From positions 2,728,001 through 2,792,000 of the forward strand of contig NZ_CP043430.1 of the NCBI RefSeq assembly GCF_008271365.1: a stretch of 64,000 bases of DNA, written 5' to 3'. How positions within the stretch are numbered: the stretch's first letter is position 1; each line of letters opens with the position of its first letter. Positions 52,912 to 63,127 of this stretch are shown here, piece by piece. The notes below the pieces were generated by a model. The model did not search any database and had not been told where the DNA came from. It saw only the letters and a list, made by a program, of their open reading frames with translations. Position numbers and translations under genes: made by a program. The DNA comes from Microbacterium sp. 1S1 (GTDB taxonomy: Bacteria > Actinomycetota > Actinomycetes > Actinomycetales > Microbacteriaceae).

Positions 52912-52917
52912 GGGGGC

Positions 52918-53502
52918 ATGAGCCCCGAGACGAATCCCGTCCGCCACGACCGGGAGAGCGTGTCACGGGCCGCGCTCGCCCTTCTCGACGAGGTCGGCTT
53001 GGCCGACCTCTCCATGCGCCGCATCGCCGCGCGGCTGGAGGTGCAGCCCAGCGCTCTCTACTGGCATGTCGCGAGCAAGCAGGAGCTGCTCGCCGACCTC
53101 GCCGACCGGATCACCGCGACGGTGCCGGACGGAGCGGAGGGAGTACTCACGACCGCCCGCGCACTCCGCGACGCCCTCTTCGCCTACCGGGACGGCGCCG
53201 AGCTGGTGCTCAGCACCTACGCGCTCCAGCTCGGCTCGGCTCGCGCTCGGGACGCACTGGTCGCGGCTCTCCGCGCCGAGGGAGCTGCCGACGCCGAGGA
53301 CCGCGGCGCAGCGATCCTGCACTTCGTGCTGGGTCACGCGACCCTCGTCCAGCAGCGGATGCACGCCGACAGCCACGGCGCGCTCCCGGCCTCCCGCGAG
53401 GTGGATGTGACGGCCGGCCTGGACCGCGTGTTCGATCTCGGTGTCACCGCCCTCGCCGGAGAACTCAGCGCGCCGAGGACTCCGCGGCATGCCCGAGCCT
53501 GA
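52918..53502 (+). CDS. TetR-family repressor (BioQ-like)
   Basis: A 194-aa TetR repressor with HTH at about residues 12-58 (ALLDEVGLADLSMRRIAARL, then LYWHVASKQELLADLAD), followed by a TetR_C-type ligand domain. The twin palindromes before it match TGAAC-N3-GTTC/A, known from BioQ in corynebacteria, so autorepression and control of the EcfA-EcfT pair are inferred. Leaderless start at 52918. Its 3' end overlaps the convergent MFS gene by 38 bp. Confidence 0.85.
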   Translation: MSPETNPVRHDRESVSRAALALLDEVGLADLSMRRIAARLEVQPSALYWHVASKQELLADLADRITATVPDGAEGVLTTARALRDALFAYRDGAELVLSTYALQLGSARARDALVAALRAEGAADAEDRGAAILHFVLGHATLVQQRMHADSHGALPASREVDVTAGLDRVFDLGVTALAGELSAPRTPRHARA

Positions 53503-54835
53503 GCCCGGGGATCAGCGCGAGAAGAACCAGCCCCACCCCGAACGCGAACACCACACCGAACGCCTCCGCGCCGCCGCCCAGAGTGGCCACGGCGAGCCCC
53601 GCCAGAGCGATCGCGACAGCCGATCCCGTCGCGTCCGAGATCGAGAGCGCCGATGAGTTGAAGCCCTGGTTCGTCTCGTCCGAATACGCCAGAGTCAGCA
53701 CCGTGAGCCGCGGGTAGAGCAAACCCATGCCACCCCCGGCGAACGCCCACCCGACGATCACGAAGACCGGCGACACGTCGAACACCGCGGCGGTCAGCAC
53801 ACAGAGCATGGCCACCAGCAGCGCCGCCAGGCTGAGGGCGGTGATGCGGTGGTTGCCGAGCCGCTCACCGTACCGACCCTGCGCCGCCGACGCACCGGCC
53901 CAGGCGAAGGCCGCCAGCATGAGCGCGACCCCGGCCCAGGTGGCGGAGAAGTCGAACTTCCGCATCAGCAGATACGGGATGTAGGCCTCCGCGGCGAAGA
54001 ACGCGCCGGCCGCCACGCCGCGCATGAGCACGACGCTGGGGAGACCGGTGCCTGCGCGCAGCGTGTGTCGGGGCAGGAGCGGCAGCACGGCGACGCCGAT
54101 CGCGAGCATGGCTCCCAGTGCGACCGGCCAGCCGATCCCGGGCTCGAGATCGGCAGACAATCCGATCGCCACCGCGAGAATCGCCACGACCACGGCGAGC
54201 AGCAACCGGGTGAGCAGCGCCTTACGGTCCTGCGGCTCCCCCTGGCCGAGATCGACGCCACGCAGACGGATCGCGATCATCACGAACGCGATCGCGGTCA
54301 GCACCGCCACCCCCAGGAACGCCCACCGCCAGTCGAGGTACTCCGCGACCGCCCCGGCCAGGAACGGCCCGATCATCGACGGCACCACCCAGGCGGCCGC
54401 GAATGCCGCGAACACGCGCCCGTGAAGATGCGGCGGGTACAGTCGCGCGACCACGACGTACAGGGCGACGGTCTGACCGCCCGCGCCCAGCCCCTGCACC
54501 AGCCGTCCGATCAGGAACTGCGGCATCGTCGTCGCGAAGCCGGAGATCAGCAGGCCAAGGATGAAGAGGCTCACGGCGGCGTACAGCGCGCCGCGCGGAC
54601 CGCGCGCGTCCGACCACGCCCCCGTCGCGACCATCCCGATCACGCTCGTCGCGAGCGTGCCGGCGAAGGCGACCGCATACAGCGACTGGCCGTCCAGGGC
54701 GTCGCTCACGATCGGCATCACCGTCGTCACCGCGAGAGCCTCGATCGCCGCGAGGAAGATGAGCGCGACCGCGCCGAGAGTCACCCAGATCCGGCTGCGG
54801 TCCCAGATGGTCGCCGTCGGCTCCGCGGTCGTCAT
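53465..54835 (-). CDS. MFS transporter
   Basis: A 456-aa major facilitator protein with about 12-14 membrane segments. GAWSDARGPRGALYAAV near residue 75 is the loop 2-3 motif, and RLVQGLGAGGQTVALYVVVARL near residue 115 resembles motif C of DHA2-type drug exporters. Substrate unknown. ATG 54835 overlaps the stop of the PatB-type gene, so they form an operon. Confidence 0.9.
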   Translation of the reverse strand: MTTAEPTATIWDRSRIWVTLGAVALIFLAAIEALAVTTVMPIVSDALDGQSLYAVAFAGTLATSVIGMVATGAWSDARGPRGALYAAVSLFILGLLISGFATTMPQFLIGRLVQGLGAGGQTVALYVVVARLYPPHLHGRVFAAFAAAWVVPSMIGPFLAGAVAEYLDWRWAFLGVAVLTAIAFVMIAIRLRGVDLGQGEPQDRKALLTRLLLAVVVAILAVAIGLSADLEPGIGWPVALGAMLAIGVAVLPLLPRHTLRAGTGLPSVVLMRGVAAGAFFAAEAYIPYLLMRKFDFSATWAGVALMLAAFAWAGASAAQGRYGERLGNHRITALSLAALLVAMLCVLTAAVFDVSPVFVIVGWAFAGGGMGLLYPRLTVLTLAYSDETNQGFNSSALSISDATGSAVAIALAGLAVATLGGGAEAFGVVFAFGVGLVLLALIPGLRLGHAAESSAR

Positions 54836-55986
54836 CGCTCGACGAGCGCGGCGATGCGCTCGATCGCCTCGGTGAGGATCTCGGGGCTCGTGCCGAAGTT
54901 GAGGCGCACGTGCCCGGCGCCTTCCTCCCCGAATGCCGGACCGAAGTGCAGCGCCACCTTGGCCTCCCGGAGGATCCGTCGGGCAGGGTTGTCGCCCCAG
55001 TCGAGAGCGGAGAGATCGATCCACGCGAGATATCCCGCCTCCGGGATCCGATAGCGTGCGGCCGGGAGGTGACGGGCGAGCAGATCCTCGAGCAGGACGC
55101 GATTCTCGTCGAGAGTCCGCAGGAGACCGTCGAGCCACGCGTCGCTCTCCTCCGAGAACGCGGCAACGGCGGCGAGCAGGCCGAACTGCCCCGTCCGCCA
55201 CTCGACCTCCACCGGGAGGTCGCGTACGACGGCCGCGGTCTCCTCGGCTGCGGTCACCATGAGCGCGCACTTCAAGCCTGCGAGGTTGAAGGCCTTGCTC
55301 GCGCTGACCACGGCATAACCCACCCGGGCCGCCGCGTCGCTCGCGGCGAGGAACGGCGTGAATCCCGCCCCCGGCTGCGCGAGGGGGGCATGGATCTCGT
55401 CCGAGACGACGGTCGCACCGAACTCCTCGGCCAGCTCGGCCAGCGCCGCCAGCGTCTCGCGATCGTGAACGGTGCCGGTCGGGTTGTGCGGGTTGCAGAG
55501 GAGCATGGTCGTCGCGCCGTCCTCGAAGGCGGCGCGGATCCCGTCGAGGTCGAGCTCCCAGCCGGTCCCCGTGTCACGCAGCGGGACGCGCTGCGCCTCG
55601 GCGCCCGCCTCGGCGACGAGGTCGTAGAACGGCGGGTAGACCGGCGGCGTCACGACGACCCGCTCCCCCGGCTGCGTGACGCGGCGCAGGATCTCGACGA
55701 TGCCCATGCTCACGTCCGCAGTGCTGCGCATCCGCGCGGGGTCAGGGCGCCAGCCGAAGCGGCGCTCCGAGAATCCGGCGTAGGTCTCGGCGAGCGGTGT
55801 CCGCGAGGCGATGTAGCCGGTGTCGCCGAGGTCCAGCGCGCGCTGCAGGGTCGCGCTGATGGCCGGCGCGAGCGGAAAGTCCATCTCCGCCACGAAGAGC
55901 GGCAGCACATCGGCGGGGTACTCCCGCCATTTCTCACTGGTGCGCTCGCGCAGCTCCGACAGGGGCAGGGCCTTCACCGACAGCAT
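54832..55986 (-). CDS. MalY/PatB-type pyridoxal-phosphate aminotransferase (C-S lyase)
   Basis: A 384-aa fold type I PLP enzyme. PLETYAGF-like LAETYAGFSERRFGW region near residue 65, the PLP Lys in VSASKAFNLAGLKCA near residue 230, and NPHNPTG are present. MalY/PatB enzymes act as cystathionine beta-lyases; some also regulate. It begins LSVKALPLSELRERTSEKW. It is co-transcribed with the downstream MFS gene. Confidence 0.88.
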   Translation of the reverse strand: MLSVKALPLSELRERTSEKWREYPADVLPLFVAEMDFPLAPAISATLQRALDLGDTGYIASRTPLAETYAGFSERRFGWRPDPARMRSTADVSMGIVEILRRVTQPGERVVVTPPVYPPFYDLVAEAGAEAQRVPLRDTGTGWELDLDGIRAAFEDGATTMLLCNPHNPTGTVHDRETLAALAELAEEFGATVVSDEIHAPLAQPGAGFTPFLAASDAAARVGYAVVSASKAFNLAGLKCALMVTAAEETAAVVRDLPVEVEWRTGQFGLLAAVAAFSEESDAWLDGLLRTLDENRVLLEDLLARHLPAARYRIPEAGYLAWIDLSALDWGDNPARRILREAKVALHFGPAFGEEGAGHVRLNFGTSPEILTEAIERIAALVER

Positions 55987-56023
55987 TCGTCCTCCGATTC
56001 TCCCCGCGTCGATGCGGAGACGT

Positions 56024-56054
56024 CGAAGCGGGCGTGCTCGGCACGCCCGCTTCG
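56024..56054. terminator. Terminator after the suf operon
   Basis: CGAAGCGGGCGTGC with GCACGCCCGCTTCG, a perfect 14-bp stem with a 3-nt loop, between the sufT stop and the start of the aminotransferase gene. Confidence 0.9.
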
Positions 56055-56079
56055 TCTGGTGGTCAGGTGACCGGAACGC

Positions 56080-56409
56080 TCAGATCGCGAAACCGAGCGC
56101 ACGCATCATGTCGCGCCCGTCGTCCGTGATCCGCTCCGGTCCCCACGGCGGCATCCACACCCAGTTGATGCGGAAGCGGTCCACGACATTGTCCAGGGCC
56201 TGCGCCGTCTGGTCTTCGAGGACGTCCGTGAGCGGGCAGCCCGCGCTGGTCAGCGTCATGTGGATGACGAGAGCATCGTTCTCGTCATCCCAGGCGAGGT
56301 CGTAGATGAGTCCGAGGTCGACGACGTTGATCCCGAGCTCCGGATCCATCACGTCCTTGAGGGCCTCGGTGACCGCGTCGTACTTCTCGTCCGTCAGGGT
56401 CGCTGTCAT
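56080..56409 (-). CDS. sufT: SufT/DUF59 (MIP18-like) iron-sulfur assembly factor
   Basis: A 109-aa DUF59 protein. DVMDPELGINVVDLGLIYDL and TLTSAGCPLTD (with the conserved Cys) are typical. Such proteins help mature Fe-S proteins. It is the last gene of the suf operon, 9 bp after sufC. Confidence 0.93.
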   Translation of the reverse strand: MTATLTDEKYDAVTEALKDVMDPELGINVVDLGLIYDLAWDDENDALVIHMTLTSAGCPLTDVLEDQTAQALDNVVDRFRINWVWMPPWGPERITDDGRDMMRALGFAI

Positions 56410-56418
56410 GCGATCAGC

Positions 56419-57189
<771 letters not shown>

Positions 57190-57192
57190 TCT

Positions 57193-57519
57193 TCAGACTT
57201 CCTTCGTCACAGCGGGATCGATGAGCACGTCGTCGCCGTCGATCTCGACGACGTAGACCGGGACGGGCTCATATGCGGGGAGATTCTGGGGCTTGCCGGT
57301 GATCAGGGAGAAGGCCGAGCCATGAGCCCAGCACTCGACCGTGTCGCCTTCCACGAAGCCCTCGGACAGCGAGATGTCGCCGTGGGTACAGGTGTCGCCG
57401 ATGGCGTGGATGACGCCCTCGCCGTCCTTGATGACCGTGATCGGCACACCGTCCGGCTCGACGCGCAGCGGCGTGTCCTGCTCCAGCTCGGAGACGCCGC
57501 AGACGCGCTGCGCGGTCAC
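57193..57519 (-). CDS. Rieske-type ferredoxin subunit (non-haem iron)
   Basis: A 108-aa protein with the Rieske 2Fe-2S pattern C-x-H in DTCTHGDISL and C-x2-H in ECWAHGSAF. It resembles ferredoxin subunits of dioxygenases and is regularly inserted between sufD and sufC in actinobacteria. It overlaps sufD by 4 nt (ATGA). Confidence 0.93.
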   Translation of the reverse strand: MTAQRVCGVSELEQDTPLRVEPDGVPITVIKDGEGVIHAIGDTCTHGDISLSEGFVEGDTVECWAHGSAFSLITGKPQNLPAYEPVPVYVVEIDGDDVLIDPAVTKEV

Positions 57520-58721
57520 GCGTTCACCTCGGCGAGCTCGGCCTCGATGGCGGCGAGCAGCTCCGACTCCAGGTCGGGGATGCCGAGGCGCAGCACGATG
57601 TCGGTGAGGAAGCCGAGCACCACCAGTCGGCGGGCCTCGTCCTCCGGGATGCCGCGAGCCTGGAGATAGAAGAGCTGCTCGTCATCGAAGCGGCCTGTGG
57701 CACTCGCGTGCCCGGCGCCGACGATGTCGCCCGTCTCGATCTCGAGGTTCGGGATGGAGTCGGCGCGTGCGCCCTCCGTGAGCACCAGGTTGCGGTTCGC
57801 CTCGTACGAGTCGGTGCCGGTGGCGTCCGGCCCGATGAGCACGTCGCCGATCCAGACACTGTGGGCACTCTCGCCCTGCAGCGCACCCTTGTAGAGCACG
57901 TCACCGGTCGTGTGCGGGCCCTTGTGGTGCAGGTACACCTGGCTCTCCAGGTGCTGACCGGAGTCCGCATAGGACAGCCCGTAGAGGTAGCCCTCCGAGC
58001 CGGCGCCGGCGAGCTCCACGCTCGGGTTCACCCGGACGACGCCACCGCCGAAGCTCACGACGAAGTGCTTCAGGGTGGCGTCCGCGCCGACACGTGCCTG
58101 GTGCGCGGCCGCGTGCACGGCGTCGTCGTCCCACTGCTGGACCGAGACGACCGTGAGCTTCGCGCCGTCACGGACGATGATCTCGACGTTCTGCGCGTAC
58201 TGCGCGGAGCCCTTGTGCTGCAGCACCACGGTGGCCGCGCTGTGCTCGAGGGCCTCGATCACGATGTGGGCGTCGGCCCGACGATCGGCTCCGGCTCCCC
58301 TGAGCGACAGGAAGATCGGCGCGGCGACCTCCTCTTCGCGCGGGATGCGGATGTGCAGCGCCTCCGCTGCCCCCTGCCACGCGACGGCGGCGGTGATGTC
58401 CTCGGCGAGGAAGACTTCGCCACGCGGAGCGGTTCCCGCCGTGAGCGGGGCGGCGACGTACTGCTCGCCGGACGTGAACGAGTACTGCACGCCCTCCTCG
58501 CCCTCCGCGGTACGGAACAGCGGCGTGAGCGCCGCCACCGGCGTGTGCTTCCAGTTCACCTCGCGCCCTGTCGGCATGCCGAAGTCGTCCGGGTCGAACG
58601 AGTGCGGACGCTCCGAGCGGGTCTGCACCGGGACGAATCCGGCGTCCGCGACCTGGGCGGCCGGGTCGATGTGCGCGTTCGTGTGCTGCGCCTCGCTGGG
58701 CGCTGTCGTCGAGGCCGCCAT
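57516..58721 (-). CDS. sufD: SufD subunit of the SUF scaffold
   Basis: A 401-aa beta-helical SufD. The C-terminal part carries SATGRFDDEQLFYLQARGIPEDEARRLV, with the usual Asp-rich stretch before it (not quoted in full). It pairs with SufB and SufC to build Fe-S clusters. It directly abuts the sufB stop. Confidence 0.95.
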   Translation of the reverse strand: MAASTTAPSEAQHTNAHIDPAAQVADAGFVPVQTRSERPHSFDPDDFGMPTGREVNWKHTPVAALTPLFRTAEGEEGVQYSFTSGEQYVAAPLTAGTAPRGEVFLAEDITAAVAWQGAAEALHIRIPREEEVAAPIFLSLRGAGADRRADAHIVIEALEHSAATVVLQHKGSAQYAQNVEIIVRDGAKLTVVSVQQWDDDAVHAAAHQARVGADATLKHFVVSFGGGVVRVNPSVELAGAGSEGYLYGLSYADSGQHLESQVYLHHKGPHTTGDVLYKGALQGESAHSVWIGDVLIGPDATGTDSYEANRNLVLTEGARADSIPNLEIETGDIVGAGHASATGRFDDEQLFYLQARGIPEDEARRLVVLGFLTDIVLRLGIPDLESELLAAIEAELAEVNA

Positions 58722-60140
58722 TTAGCCGACCGATCCTTCCATGCCCATCTCGATGAGCTTGTTCAGTTCCATCGCGTACTCCATGGGCAGCTCGCGCGCG
58801 ATCGGCTCGATGAAGCCGCGCACGATCATCGCCATCGCCTCGTCCTCCGGCATGCCCCGGGACTGCAGGTAGAAGAGCTGCTCCTCGCTGACCTTGGAGA
58901 CGGTGGCCTCGTGGCCGAGCTGGACGTCGTCGACGCGGATGTCGATCGCCGGGTAGGTGTCCGAGCGCGACTTCGTGTCCACCAGCAGCGCGTCGCAGCG
59001 CACCGTGTTGGCGGAGTGGTGCGCGTTCGCATCCACCCGGACCTCACCGCGGTAGCCGGCGCGGCCGCCGCCGCGGGCGATCGACTTCGAGACGATCGAC
59101 GACTGGGTGTACGGCGCCATGTGGATCATCTTCGCGCCGGCGTCCTGGTGCTGACCGGGGCCCGCGAAGGCGACGGAGAGCGTCTCGCCCTTGGCGTGCT
59201 CGCCCATCAGGTAGATCGACGGGTACTTCATCGTCACCTTGGAGCCGATGTTGCCGTCGACCCACTCCATGGTCGCGCCCTCGTGCGCCACGGCGCGCTT
59301 GGTGACCAGGTTGTAGACGTTGTTCGACCAGTTCTGGATCGTCGTGTAACGCACGCGGGCGTTCTTCTTCACGATGATCTCGACGACCGCCGAGTGCAGC
59401 GAGTCCGACTTGTAGATCGGCGCCGTGCAGCCCTCGATGTAGTGGACGTAGCTGCCCTCGTCGGCGATGATCAGGGTCCGCTCGAACTGGCCCATGTTCT
59501 CGGTGTTGATGCGGAAGTAGGCCTGCAGCGGGATCTCGACGTGCACACCCTTCGGGACGTACACGAACGAGCCGCCCGACCACACGGCGGTGTTCAGCGC
59601 GGCGAACTTGTTGTCGCCGGCCGGGATGACCGTGCCGAAGTACTCCTCGAAGAACTCGGGGTGCTCGCGCAGCGCCGTGTCGGTGTCCACGAAGATGACG
59701 CCCTGGGCCTCGAGGTCCTCGCGGATCTGGTGGTAGACGACCTCGGACTCGTACTGCGCGGCGACGCCGGCGACCAGACGCTGGCGCTCGGCCTCAGGGA
59801 TGCCCAGGCGCTCGTACGTCTCGCGGATCTCCTCGGGGAGGTCTTCCCAGCTCTGCGCCTGCTTCTCGGTGGAGCGGACGAAGTACTTGATGTTGTCGAA
59901 GTCGATGTCGCTGAGGTCGGCGCCCCAGGTCGGCATCGGCTTACGACCGAAGAGCTGATAGCCCTTGAGGCGGGTCTTCAGCATCCACTCCGGCTCGTTC
60001 TTGAGGGCCGAGATCCCGCGGACGACCTCTTCGGAGATCCCGCGTTTGGCGACGGCACCCGCGGCATCCTCATCGTGCCAGCCGAATTCGTACACCCCCA
60101 GACCATCGAGCTCCGGGCGGTCGATCAGCACATCCGACAT
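58722..60140 (-). CDS. sufB: SufB scaffold protein
   Basis: A 472-aa SufB, first gene of the suf operon. It contains [18 protein letters not shown], the beta-helix region and the C-terminal [20 protein letters not shown] typical of SufB. GAGGAG precedes ATG 60140. A divergent gap of about 230 bp separates it from ctaA. No SufR-like repressor gene is seen in this window. Confidence 0.97.
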   Translation of the reverse strand: MSDVLIDRPELDGLGVYEFGWHDEDAAGAVAKRGISEEVVRGISALKNEPEWMLKTRLKGYQLFGRKPMPTWGADLSDIDFDNIKYFVRSTEKQAQSWEDLPEEIRETYERLGIPEAERQRLVAGVAAQYESEVVYHQIREDLEAQGVIFVDTDTALREHPEFFEEYFGTVIPAGDNKFAALNTAVWSGGSFVYVPKGVHVEIPLQAYFRINTENMGQFERTLIIADEGSYVHYIEGCTAPIYKSDSLHSAVVEIIVKKNARVRYTTIQNWSNNVYNLVTKRAVAHEGATMEWVDGNIGSKVTMKYPSIYLMGEHAKGETLSVAFAGPGQHQDAGAKMIHMAPYTQSSIVSKSIARGGGRAGYRGEVRVDANAHHSANTVRCDALLVDTKSRSDTYPAIDIRVDDVQLGHEATVSKVSEEQLFYLQSRGMPEDEAMAMIVRGFIEPIARELPMEYAMELNKLIEMGMEGSVG

Positions 60141-60259
60141 GCAACACTCTCCTCACAGGTCCCAAACGGTGTCATCCGCCCCGACACACCTGATCCCCGT
60201 CGAGTCTGCGGGAGCGGGTGCCGTTGGTGGGCCCTCATCACGGGCGCTTCCATCGCGCC

Positions 60260-60329
60260 TAAACTGTTGACGATGCTTCAGCGCGGTCAGCGCTCATCGC
60301 AACAATCCGATTCTACAGGTTCCGCCTGA
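60260..60329 (+). promoter_or_regulatory. ctaA promoter with possible 18-codon leaderless leader peptide
   Basis: TAAACT (60260-60265) lies 7 nt before ATG 60273, which opens an 18-codon frame (MLQRGQRSSQQSDSTGSA) ending TGA at 60327-60329, 42 bp before the ctaA ATG. The spacing predicts a leaderless leader ORF; translation is not demonstrated. The rest of the 60141-60371 interval holds the sufB ribosome site and no other gene. Confidence 0.45.
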
Positions 60330-60371
60330 CGGACGGGCCGTGCGCCACGTCTTCGACGGGCCGGAGGACTT

Positions 60372-61492
60372 ATGCCCGAGACGACCATCCCCGCCCCTCC
60401 GACGACCAGGGCGACCCCGTCCCCCGCTCCGCCGCCTGGGGTCGTGCGCTCACCGTCTTCGCGTGGCTGTCGTTCCTCAGCGAGACGATCATCATCGGAA
60501 CCGGTGGTGCGGTGCGGCTGACCGGATCCGGTCTCGGCTGCACCGAATGGCCGCTGTGCACGCCGGAGTCCCTGGTGCCGATCGTCGAGGTGCAGGGCAT
60601 CCACGGGATGATCGAGTTCGGCAACCGACTGATGACCGGTGTCGTCGGCATCATCGCGATCGCCGTCGTCCTGCTCGTCCTGCACACCATCAGCGGCCGC
60701 CGTGCGCTCATCAGCGCCCTGTGGTTCGCGCTCGGCGGCCTGGCCGGGGCGGCGATCGCCTTCGCACTCGTCTCGCTCACCGACTTCCCGGCCTTCCCCG
60801 TCGCCTCCGCCGTGCTTCTGCTCGCGGTCATCGCCGCCGCCGTGCATTCGGTGCGCACGACGCCCGCCCGTCGCGATCTCGTGCTGCTCGCCTGGCTCGT
60901 CCTCATCGGCGTCGTCGCGCAGGCACTGGTCGGCGGCATCACGGTGCTCACGGGTCTGAACCCGTTCATCGTCGGGTTCCACTACACGTCGTCGCTCCTG
61001 CTCGTCTGCATCACGGCCGCGTTCCTCGTGCGGCTGGCCACCCCGGCAGGGCCGCGGGAGCGTGCCGTGCCCACCTGGTTCGCGATCGTGACGCACGTCA
61101 CCGGCCTCGCCCTGGCCGTGACCATCCTGTTCGGCGTGCTGACGACCGGATCCGGCCCCCACTCCGGCGACGCCGACGTGCTGCGCCGCGGCTTCGACGC
61201 CACGGTCCTCGCTCATGTCCACTCCTGGCCGGGCTACGTCCTCGCCGCGCTGGTGCTCTTCCTGACGATCGCGGCGTGGGTGCTCCGCCTGGAGCCCCGG
61301 CGGTGGCTGCTCGTGCTCGTCGTGGCGATCCTCGTGCAGGTCGCCGTCGGCGTGTGGCAGGCGCGGGAGGGGCTTCCCCCCGTGCTCGTCGGCATCCACA
61401 TGGTCCTCGCATCGCTCTCCGCGGCGACCTACACGGTCGTCGTCCTGCATCTGAAGCGGACGACCGCGGCCGTACGGACCTCCGCCGACTGA
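60372..61492 (+). CDS. ctaA: Heme A synthase, apparent frameshift near the 5' end
   Basis: A COX15/CtaA-type heme A synthase with eight expected membrane segments. The body is clear: TGGAVRLTGSGLGCTEWPLC, HGMIEFGNRL with a haem-ligand His, and HSWPGYVLAALVLF. But the first membrane segment (RALTVFAWLSFLSETIIIG) is in the main frame with no start codon before it, while the only well-placed start, ATG 60372 after GGAGG, reads MPETTIPAPPTTRATP in another frame. One missing base in the C-rich stretch 60415-60425 would join them. Either the sequence has an error or the gene is damaged. The in-frame GTG 60512 would delete the first membrane segment. Confidence 0.85.
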
Positions 61493-61560
61493 CGACCCGC
61501 ACAGGGGATCCATAGCGCGCGCATCGGGCGCTCATCACCGCGTCGGCCAACGTGGTCGGC

Positions 61561-62028
61561 ATGAACAAGACACTCACCCGCAGCGCCGGGTTCTGGCTCC
61601 TCGTCGTCGTCTCCCTCGCCGCGACCGCGGTCGGGGGCTGGATCATCGCCGGACAGGTCGGCACCATGACCACCACCCTGCTGGCCGGCACCGCCACCGG
61701 AGTCGAGGTGTACGTCGGTCAGTCGCTCGTCGTCGTCGGTGCGGTCGTCCTCGGCGCAGGCCTCGTCGGTCTGCTCCTGTCACTCGGCCTCGTCGCCGCA
61801 CGCAGCCTGGTCCCCACTCCGGCTGCCTCGGCCCCTGCGGCCGGCACGGTCGCCACGGAAGAGGCGTCGACCACCGGTGCGCCCGCCGTTCCGGAGACGG
61901 ACCCGTCACCCTCTGCCGACGTCGCGACCGCGGACACCTCCGCGGACGGGGACGAGCCGCCGGTTGCCGAGGATCAGAAGGGCAGCAGCGGGTCGATGGC
62001 GACCGCGACGAACAGCAGCGTGAGGTAG
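61561..62028 (+). CDS. Small membrane protein with acidic tail
   Basis: A 155-aa protein with two hydrophobic segments ([19 protein letters not shown] and [20 protein letters not shown]) and a disordered Ala/Pro/Thr/Asp tail. I recognise no family. Its 3' end overlaps the convergent ctaB by 55 bp. The position after ctaA suggests oxidase or envelope association but nothing more. Confidence 0.65.
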   Translation: MNKTLTRSAGFWLLVVVSLAATAVGGWIIAGQVGTMTTTLLAGTATGVEVYVGQSLVVVGAVVLGAGLVGLLLSLGLVAARSLVPTPAASAPAAGTVATEEASTTGAPAVPETDPSPSADVATADTSADGDEPPVAEDQKGSSGSMATATNSSVR

Positions 62029-62879
62029 GTGATCGAGGCGTGGAAGACGCGCATCGGCCGCGCCTCGGTCCCTCGCACCGCCTGGTTGTACAGGCGGTGC
62101 GACTCGTAGATGAACCAGCCGCCGAATACCAGGGCCGACACGGTGTAGACGAGGCCCATCTCGGCGATCGGCACGAGCAGCAGCGAGCACGCCACCGTGG
62201 CCCACGCGTACAGGATGACCTGCAGGCCGACCTGGGACGCGTTGCGCGTGACGCCGAGCATGGGGACGTCGACGTCGTCGTAGTCGTCCTTGTACTTCAT
62301 CGACAGCGGCCAGTAGTGCGGCGGCGTCCAGAGGAAGACGAGCAGGAAGAGGATGAAGGCGGGCCAGTCCAGCGAACCGGTGACGGCGGACCAGCCGATG
62401 AGGACCGGGAAGCAGCCCGCGATCCCGCCCCAGATGATGTTCTGCTCGGTGCGGCGCTTGAGGATCATCGTGTAGATCACGACGTAGAAGAAGATCGCCG
62501 AGGCGGACAGGACTGCCGTGAGCCAGTTCGTGGTGAACCAGAGCCAGACGGTCGACGCGATGGCGAGCGTCCAGGAGAAGATGAGGGCGCCGCGCGGGCT
62601 CACCTCGCCCGTCACGAGCGGTCGGTTCTCGGTGCGGTGCATGTGCGCGTCGATGTCGCGGTCGAGGTACATGTTGAACGCACCGGCGGAACCCGCGCTC
62701 ATCGACCCGCCGATGACCGTGGCGAGCACGAGCCACAGATCGGGCAGTCCGCCCTGCGCGAGGAACATGACCGGCACGGTCGAGACGAGGAGGAGTTCGA
62801 GGACTCGGGGCTTCGTCAGCGTGACGTAGGCGCTCACCGTGCGACGGATGGACGACTTCCGTACGGTCTGATCAGACAT
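61974..62879 (-). CDS. ctaB: Protoheme IX farnesyltransferase (heme O synthase)
   Basis: A 301-aa UbiA-type prenyltransferase that converts haem B to haem O before CtaA acts. [17 protein letters not shown] and the first Asp-rich motif [20 protein letters not shown] near residue 90 are present, and the second near [13 protein letters not shown]. Seven or more membrane segments follow. ATG 62879 is used; the longer in-frame extension lacks family character. Confidence 0.95.
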   Translation of the reverse strand: MSDQTVRKSSIRRTVSAYVTLTKPRVLELLLVSTVPVMFLAQGGLPDLWLVLATVIGGSMSAGSAGAFNMYLDRDIDAHMHRTENRPLVTGEVSPRGALIFSWTLAIASTVWLWFTTNWLTAVLSASAIFFYVVIYTMILKRRTEQNIIWGGIAGCFPVLIGWSAVTGSLDWPAFILFLLVFLWTPPHYWPLSMKYKDDYDDVDVPMLGVTRNASQVGLQVILYAWATVACSLLLVPIAEMGLVYTVSALVFGGWFIYESHRLYNQAVRGTEARPMRVFHASITYLTLLFVAVAIDPLLPF

Positions 62880-62992
62880 CGTCGAGATCTCGATCGCCTC
62901 CTCCGCGCGCGTTACCGGACAACCTCTCCAGTGTATGACACGCCGTGACGCGATCCGCCCCTCCCGGCCCCCTGCCGCAGGGACCGTCCCCG

Positions 62993-63127
62993 CTATGCTG
63001 AGAGCACTCGCGCGCCCGGTGCTGCGCACAACCCGTCCGTCGCCTCGACGATGCGGAATGCGCCAGGGAAGTTGCGGATGCGCCAGGGAATACGGGCGCC
63101 CTCGAAACTGTCGGAAAGGGCATGAAC
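62993..63127 (+). promoter_or_regulatory. tkt leader with direct repeats
   Basis: TATGCT (about 62994-62999) is a -10-like box about 130 nt before tkt. The leader contains ATGCGCCAGGGAA twice (63058-63070 and 63078-63090), 20 nt apart, then GGAAAGGG (63113-63120) 7 nt before GTG 63128. No riboswitch was recognised. Confidence 0.45.
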
